Source: Xanthobacter aminoxidans
GTDB lineage: Bacteria; Pseudomonadota; Alphaproteobacteria; Rhizobiales; Xanthobacteraceae
Length of the DNA: 64,000 nucleotides
Reading direction: 5' to 3'
Assembly: GCF_023571765.1 (NCBI RefSeq)
Contig: NZ_JAMJXC010000004.1
Location: 124,001 to 188,000 of the forward strand
Made by a program: the position numbers and the translations under genes. The notes under the pieces were generated by a model. That model was not told the DNA's origin and did not search any database. It worked only from the letters and a program-made list of their open reading frames with translations. Positions 58,165 to 64,000 of this stretch are shown one piece after another (position 1 is the first letter of the stretch; each line of letters starts with the position of its first letter).

Positions 58165-59259
58165 TCACTCCGCGGCGGTGCGCAGGCGCGGGGCCTCCAC
58201 CTCGGCCGCCGCGCGGTCGAGGTCGCGGGAGAGATGGCGCATCACCTCGGCGGACGTGTCGGCGAGGTTCGCCTTGTAGGCGGCGATGGCCCGGGCGAAC
58301 ACGTTGTAGATCACCACCGCCGGGATGGCCGCCACCAGGCCGATGGCGGTGGCGAGCAGCGCTTCGGCGATGCCGGGGGCGACCACCGCGAGGTTGGTGG
58401 TCTGCGCCTTCGAGATGCCGATGAAGGCATTCATGATGCCCCATACCGTGCCGAACAGGCCGACGAAGGGCGCCGTGGCGCCGATGGTGGCAAGCACGCC
58501 GGTGCCCGCCGTCATGCGCCGGCCGGCCTTGGCCTCGATGCGCGAAAGGGCGACGGCGACGCGCTCCTTGATGCCGTCCACCGGCAGGCCGGCGGAGGCG
58601 TGCCACTCGGCCAGAGCGGCACGCACGGTGGCGGTGGCGGGGCTGCTCGCCTTGGGCATCTCGGCTGCGGCATCGGATAGGGTGACGGCGCCGCGCAGCG
58701 CCTTCAGCGTGCGGGAGACGGCACGGCGGGCGAACAGCAGCTCGAGGGATTTCGCGAACCACACGCTCCAGGTGAGGACGGAGGCGAAGGCGAGGCCCAG
58801 CATCACCGCCTTCACCACCATATCGGCGGCCATGAACATGCCCCAGGGGGACAGGTCATGGGGCAGACGTGCGTCGGCGACGCTGTCGGACGCCGGCACG
58901 GAGGGGGCAGACTCAACCGGCTTGGGTGCCCACGGAGCGGGCGCAAACTCGGCTGGAGCGGCGGCAGAAGGAGCGGCGGCGGAAGGGGCCGCCTCGGAAG
59001 GCGCGGTCGTCGAGGGGGCGGCCGTGGAGGAAGCGGTCGTGGACGGAATCGCAGCCGGGGCGGGCGCCACCGCGGCAGCAGGCGCCGCGTGCTGGTGCGT
59101 CTCGGCGGGAGGAGCCGGCTGCGCCAGAACGGCGGCAGGCCCTGAGGTCACGGCCAGCAACAGGCCCAGCGAAAGCACAGCCGCGCCCCTGGGCGCCAGC
59201 GAAGAAGCACGGAAAACAGCACGCCCGGCAGACGTGCGCGAGATCAAGCGAACAGGCAT
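58165..59259 (-). CDS. exbB: ExbB tonB-system energizer with long periplasmic N-terminal region
   Basis: 364 residues. Signal-like segment at about residues 25-46, then a low-complexity Ala/Pro/Ser/Thr region (about residues 50-110) before the three-helix MotA/TolQ/ExbB core: [63 protein letters not shown]. Such long N-termini are common in alphaproteobacteria. A TATAAG at 59327-59332 (minus strand) may be its -10; no iron box is clear. Confidence 0.94.
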   Translation of the reverse strand: MPVRLISRTSAGRAVFRASSLAPRGAAVLSLGLLLAVTSGPAAVLAQPAPPAETHQHAAPAAAVAPAPAAIPSTTASSTAAPSTTAPSEAAPSAAAPSAAAPAEFAPAPWAPKPVESAPSVPASDSVADARLPHDLSPWGMFMAADMVVKAVMLGLAFASVLTWSVWFAKSLELLFARRAVSRTLKALRGAVTLSDAAAEMPKASSPATATVRAALAEWHASAGLPVDGIKERVAVALSRIEAKAGRRMTAGTGVLATIGATAPFVGLFGTVWGIMNAFIGISKAQTTNLAVVAPGIAEALLATAIGLVAAIPAVVIYNVFARAIAAYKANLADTSAEVMRHLSRDLDRAAAEVEAPRLRTAAE

Positions 59260-59464
59260 CGCGCATCACCAATAATCAAAACGGACAGGCTGGCGATCCC
59301 TCCGCCGGGAATAGCTGGCTCGCGACCTTATACTCCCATTCGCTGCAGAAGCTAACCCGTGCCCCCCAACATTGTCGGCAAAGCCCTGTGATATAGAGTT
59401 ATTTCAATCTGGCGCAGGGGAAATTCATGACGCTAGGGAATGCACTTCACCAGCCCCAAAACGA
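59260..59464. other. exbB promoter region and AT-rich island
   Basis: An AT-rich patch ATATAGAGTTATTTCAATCT (59392-59411) stands out. It does not match the Irr (ICE), Fur or RirA consensus well. Nothing else seen. Confidence 0.45.
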
Positions 59465-59493
59465 GAACGGCCGGGCAAAATGCCCGGCCGTTC
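59465..59493 (-). terminator. groEL terminator
   Basis: Thirteen-base perfect stem GAACGGCCGGGCA / TGCCCGGCCGTTC with a three-base loop, followed on the minus strand by CTCGTTTTGG. It lies 52 bases past the groL stop. Its plus-strand flank is less U-rich, so it mainly serves groES-groEL. Confidence 0.88.
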
Positions 59494-59544
59494 CGTTGAA
59501 ATAACCGCCCAAAATCTCGGGCGACGTCAGAGGCTTGCTTTACC

Positions 59545-61203
<1,659 letters not shown>

Positions 61204-61283
61204 TTAAACGAGATGGCGAATGCCGCGGGACCGGGCGCCTGGGGCTGCCTCGGCCCTGCGACTGAAAATCAGGCTGCCTGAGT

Positions 61284-61598
61284 TCAGGCCGCTTTCTTGG
61301 CGCCGGCCGCGTTCTCGATGACGCCGAGGATGTCGCTCTCCTTCATGATGAGGAGATCCTGGCCGTCGATCTTCACTTCGGTGCCGGACCACTTTCCGAA
61401 CAGCACGATGTCGCCGGCCTTGACGTCGAGCACCACCAGTTCGCCCTTCTCGTTACGGGCGCCGGGACCGACCGCGACGACTTCGCCCTGCTGCGGCTTC
61501 TCCTTGGCGGTGTCGGGGATGATGATGCCGCCGGCCGACTTCTGCTCGGCCTCGATGCGCTTGACGACCACGCGGTCGTGCAGGGGACGGAAACCCAT
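61284..61598 (-). CDS. groS: co-chaperonin GroES
   Basis: 104 residues. [20 protein letters not shown], mobile loop [20 protein letters not shown], and the roof [19 protein letters not shown]. The C-terminus ([10 protein letters not shown]) is slightly extended. First gene of the CIRCE-linked operon. Confidence 0.98.
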   Translation of the reverse strand: MGFRPLHDRVVVKRIEAEQKSAGGIIIPDTAKEKPQQGEVVAVGPGARNEKGELVVLDVKAGDIVLFGKWSGTEVKIDGQDLLIMKESDILGVIENAAGAKKAA

Positions 61599-61680
61599 AG
61601 GGAAACCTCCGGTTCGATGTTGTCCATCGGGGTTGCCTGTTTTGAAGGCGCCGGGAACCCCTCTACCCGGCCCGACCGCG

Positions 61681-61713
61681 ATCTAAGGGCGGCAAATTGG
61701 AGCCGCAAGGGGT
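61681..61713 (-). promoter_or_regulatory. candidate heat-shock (RpoH-type) promoter of groES-groEL
   Basis: On the minus strand CCCCTTG is followed, 16 bases after the CTTG, by CCCTTAGAT, similar to alphaproteobacterial RpoH promoters (CTTG, then CCCCAT-T). It lies about 85 bases upstream of the groS start and 20 bases downstream of CIRCE. Confidence 0.45.
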
Positions 61714-61726
61714 CGGCTCAAAAAAT

Positions 61727-61753
61727 TTAGCACTCAAGGGAACTGAGTGCCAG
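61727..61753. promoter_or_regulatory. CIRCE element (HrcA operator)
   Basis: TTAGCACTC-N9-GAGTGCCAG. The left arm matches the CIRCE consensus exactly; the right differs at two positions (GAGTGCTAA expected). It lies about 130 bases upstream of groS, so HrcA repression is expected. Confidence 0.9.
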
Positions 61754-61994
61754 CAGCCCGTCTCCCTTCAGTTTGAGCGGAAGCCGGGCGGCTCGCCGGC
61801 TACGCACAGCGCGAGCCCGGGCGCGGCCCGGTGCTGTCAGCAATCCGGATCGAAGGCTGCTAGAGCATTGTTTTTGCAGACGGAAACCAATCTTTAGCCT
61901 TGGCCCCGGCAAAGTGTGTAGCCGACAATGAAGTGTCCGGTCCCGTCTTCCCCAGCCCTGCTGGCGGCGGGGCCGCGGATTGGAGGTGTGACCC
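61754..61994. other. spacer between the CIRCE element and usg
   Basis: No gene. CTAGAGCATTGTTTTTGCAG at 61859-61878 resembles the edge of TCTAGAGCAT-type intergenic repeats common in rhizobia. A promoter for usg is expected here but not clear. Confidence 0.35.
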
Positions 61995-62273
61995 ATGGCT
62001 GCCAAGGTGTCGCGTGACTTCGTCCTGCAGATGGAAGGCTACGGCCTGGCCACGGCCGAGATCCTCTATCGCATGCCCGACCACCCCGGCCTGCTCCAGA
62101 CCTTCCTCTGGCAGGACTACGACCTGTGCCCGCGCTTTCCGGAGCTGAACAAGTTCCTGGAATTCTGGCGACGCGAGATCGAGGGGCCGCTCCATTCCGT
62201 GCGCGTCGCCCATTCCGGCCTCATCAAGCCCGCCGAGCTGCGGTCCGTGGACGGAATGTTCCTTTTGAACTGA
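61995..62273 (+). CDS. usg: Usg family protein
   Basis: 92 residues. VSRDFVLQMEGYGLATAEILYRMPDHPGLLQTFLWQDYDLCPRFPELNKFL and the end with LIKPAELRSVDGMFLLN match Usg, a small alphaproteobacterial protein first seen next to trp genes in Caulobacter. Its function is unknown. Here it stands away from any trp gene. GGAGGTGTGACCC precedes the ATG. Confidence 0.92.
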   Translation: MAAKVSRDFVLQMEGYGLATAEILYRMPDHPGLLQTFLWQDYDLCPRFPELNKFLEFWRREIEGPLHSVRVAHSGLIKPAELRSVDGMFLLN

Positions 62274-62346
62274 TGTGGAGCAATCTCCCTGCGTCAGGGA
62301 CTTTCCGTATCAGTCAACGGTCTTTATGGTTTCGATCGGGCGGTGA

Positions 62347-62385
62347 GGACATGCACGTCCCCGCGGGGGTGGGGCGTGCATGTCC
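62347..62385. ncRNA. strong hairpin between usg and the exoD-like gene
   Basis: Outer stem GGACATGCACG / CGTGCATGTCC (11 perfect pairs), one bulge, then CCCC / GGGG, with loop GCGGGGGT. No U-run follows. Could be a usg transcript end, a repeat, or part of the leader of the following gene. Confidence 0.45.
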
Positions 62386-62510
62386 GCTCAATTCCATGTG
62401 CGGCGTGATGGGAACAGCGCAGGGCCTGACCCAGCGGAATTTTTGCGCCCCAGTGCCCTCCCGCTGCCGTTTTCCGGTTGTAGCTGAAGCGTCCATTCCA
62501 TGAGGGCGCC

Positions 62511-63113
62511 TTGGATCACCGCACGCCACGAACCTCCGAACTCCTGGCCGCCGTGCTCGCCGCGCAGGAGGGGGATCAGGTCGCCATCGGCGATCTGGTG
62601 AACGCGCTGCGCAATCGCGCCTTCGGCATTCTCTTCCTCATCTTCGGCATACCCAACTGCATCCCCATGCCGCCGGGCATCCCGGTGGTGTGCGGCATCA
62701 TCCTGGGCCTCATCGGCCTGCAGATGATGCTGGGCCGGCAGGAATTGTGGCTGCCGGCGTGGATTGCCCGCCGCACCTTCTCCCGTGCCATGCTGGAATC
62801 GATCGTCACCCGCTCCCGGCCGTGGATCGAGCGGTTCGAGCGCGTCTCCCGTCCCCGCTTCGAAGAGTTCGCCGGCCCCACGGCCCGGCGGATCGTGGGC
62901 GCGACGGTGGTGGTGCTGGGCTTCATCCTGCTGCTGCCCATCCCCTTCCTCGGCAATCTGCCGCCGGGATTTGCCGTGTGCATCTTCGGCCTCGGCCTCG
63001 TGGAGCGGGACGGCCTCGTCATCCTCGCTGGCTTCGGCGCGACGATCCTCGGACTGATGGTGACAGCGCTGATGAGTTGGGCCATCTACCAGGGCGCCAT
63101 CGCCATCTTCTGA
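62511..63113 (+). CDS. ExoD-like membrane protein
   Basis: 200 residues with a TTG start (GAGGG four bases before it); the ATG at 62500 is in another frame. About four membrane segments: [34 protein letters not shown], then the conserved [32 protein letters not shown]. Matches ExoD/YdjM-like family of exopolysaccharide-linked proteins (ExoD of Sinorhizobium affects alkali tolerance and nodule invasion). 14 bases before queA. Confidence 0.88.
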   Translation: MDHRTPRTSELLAAVLAAQEGDQVAIGDLVNALRNRAFGILFLIFGIPNCIPMPPGIPVVCGIILGLIGLQMMLGRQELWLPAWIARRTFSRAMLESIVTRSRPWIERFERVSRPRFEEFAGPTARRIVGATVVVLGFILLLPIPFLGNLPPGFAVCIFGLGLVERDGLVILAGFGATILGLMVTALMSWAIYQGAIAIF

Positions 63114-63127
63114 GACCTTCCCCTTCC

Positions 63128-64000
63128 ATGCGTGTCGACGCCTTCGATTTCCACCTCCCCGAGGAGCGCATCGCCCTGCGCCCGGCCGAGCCGCGCGACA
63201 CGGCGCGGATGCTCGTCGTCCGCCCCGGCGCCACGCCGGAGCTGGAGGACCGCATCGTGCGCGACCTGCCGGACTTCCTGCGGCCCGGCGATGCGGTGGT
63301 GGTGAACGACACCCGCGTCATCCCCGCCGCGCTGGAGGGCGTCCGCTCGCGCGAGGGCGGCTCGGACGTGGCGGTGGAGGCGAACCTCATCAAGCGTCTC
63401 GCGCCGGACCGCTGGCGCGCCTTCGCCAAGCCGGGCAAGCGCCTGCGGGTCGGCGACCGCATCCGCTTCGGCGGCGAGGGCGGCGCCTGCCTGCTGGGCA
63501 CGCTCGATGCGACCGTGGCGGCCAAGGAGGACGACGGCTCCATCGTCCTCGCCTTCGATTTCGCCGGTGACGTGCTAGACGAGGCGGTAGCGGCCGTGGG
63601 GCACATGCCCATCCCGCCCTATATCGCCGCCCGCCGCCACGAGGATGCGCGGGACAAGGACGACTACCAGACCCTGTTCGCCCGTGTCGCCGGCTCGGTG
63701 GCGGCGCCGACCGCGAGCCTGCATTTCACGCCCGATCTCCTCGCCCGCATGGCCGCCGCCGGAGCAGCGCTGCACAAGGTGACGCTGCATGTGGGCGCCG
63801 GCACCTTCCTGCCGGTGAAGGCGGACGACACCTCCGGCCACACCATGCACGCCGAGTGGGGAGAGGTGACGCGCGAGACGGCCGACGCCCTCAATGCGGT
63901 GAAGGCGAAGGGCGGGCGCATCTTCACCATCGGCTCCACCTCCACCCGGCTGATCGAGAGCGCGGCGGGAGAGGGCGGCGCCATCCGGCCCTTCCTGGGG
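63128..64000 (+). CDS. queA: tRNA preQ1(34) S-adenosylmethionine ribosyltransferase-isomerase, N-terminal part
   Basis: Transfers the ribosyl part of SAM to preQ1 in tRNA, forming epoxyqueuosine. The reading frame from ATG 63128 stays open to the window edge, giving 291 residues of about 350. [60 protein letters not shown], then [24 protein letters not shown]. All are hallmark QueA motifs. The gene is cut by the window end. Confidence 0.97.
   Translation, partial: MRVDAFDFHLPEERIALRPAEPRDTARMLVVRPGATPELEDRIVRDLPDFLRPGDAVVVNDTRVIPAALEGVRSREGGSDVAVEANLIKRLAPDRWRAFAKPGKRLRVGDRIRFGGEGGACLLGTLDATVAAKEDDGSIVLAFDFAGDVLDEAVAAVGHMPIPPYIAARRHEDARDKDDYQTLFARVAGSVAAPTASLHFTPDLLARMAAAGAALHKVTLHVGAGTFLPVKADDTSGHTMHAEWGEVTRETADALNAVKAKGGRIFTIGSTSTRLIESAAGEGGAIRPFLG

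Overview
The window is a stretch of high-GC (roughly two-thirds G+C) chromosome from an alphaproteobacterium, most likely order Hyphomicrobiales and, by overall feel, near Xanthobacteraceae (Xanthobacter/Azorhizobium/Ancylobacter type). That placement is inference. It rests on alphaproteobacterial families (PhaR, IalB, Usg, DivK, DUF3572, ExoD-like, a bifunctional Rel with the [11 protein letters not shown] start), on gene order, and on codon use. There are about 66 protein genes, packed closely, with no rRNA, tRNA, insertion sequence, prophage or CRISPR array that I could see. The first (recG) and last (queA) genes are cut by the window edges.

Layout. 0-7.3 kb: recG end and a DUF454 membrane protein; a membrane diguanylate cyclase; glmU-glmS for UDP-GlcNAc synthesis; a WrbA-like flavoprotein. 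7.4-13.6 kb: a rel-pdxJ-acpS-lepB-rnc-era run with start/stop overlaps. 13.8-20.8 kb: metabolic and transport genes (quinone oxidoreductase, SDR, TerC, UbiH-type monooxygenase, AEC carrier, Tat-exported gamma-glutamylcyclotransferase-like protein, malyl-CoA lyase family enzyme). 20.9-27 kb: hspQ, a periplasmic parvulin, rpmF, then the polyhydroxybutyrate locus phaR / phaA-phaB. 27-35.7 kb: thioesterase, methyltransferase, glycerate 2-kinase, GNAT, IalB, a lone YejA-like binding protein and an SH3 protein. 35.6-46.7 kb: a truncated HicB-like mini-gene, dinB, DUF3572, divK, RDD, bpt, marC, an acyl-CoA dehydrogenase-type enzyme, eno, queF, a DUF1835 protein, an AI-2E-family permease and a sulfotransferase. 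46.8-56.5 kb: dnaE, a half-size EamA protein, then the glyA-nrdR-ribD-ribE-ribH-nusB-thiL run. 56.8-64 kb: exbB-exbD-tonB, groES-groEL with a CIRCE element, usg, an ExoD-like gene and queA.

The genes combine into recognisable modules: cell-wall and O-antigen precursor supply (glmS, glmU), stringent response and RNA processing (rel, rnc, era), PHB storage (phaA, phaB, phaR), possible C2/C3 acid assimilation (malyl-CoA lyase family enzyme, glycerate 2-kinase), riboflavin and thiamine cofactors, queuosine (queF, queA), TonB-energised uptake and chaperonin control.

I did not find a convincing undescribed multi-gene system. The parts worth a second look are smaller. They are an acidic extension on Era; a His-rich cytoplasmic tail on TonB; a 24-bp perfect palindrome in front of a lone YejA; a 44-residue HicB-like remnant with an excellent ribosome binding site; and several strong stem-loops in intergenic spaces, including one copy of a palindrome I recognise as common in this order.
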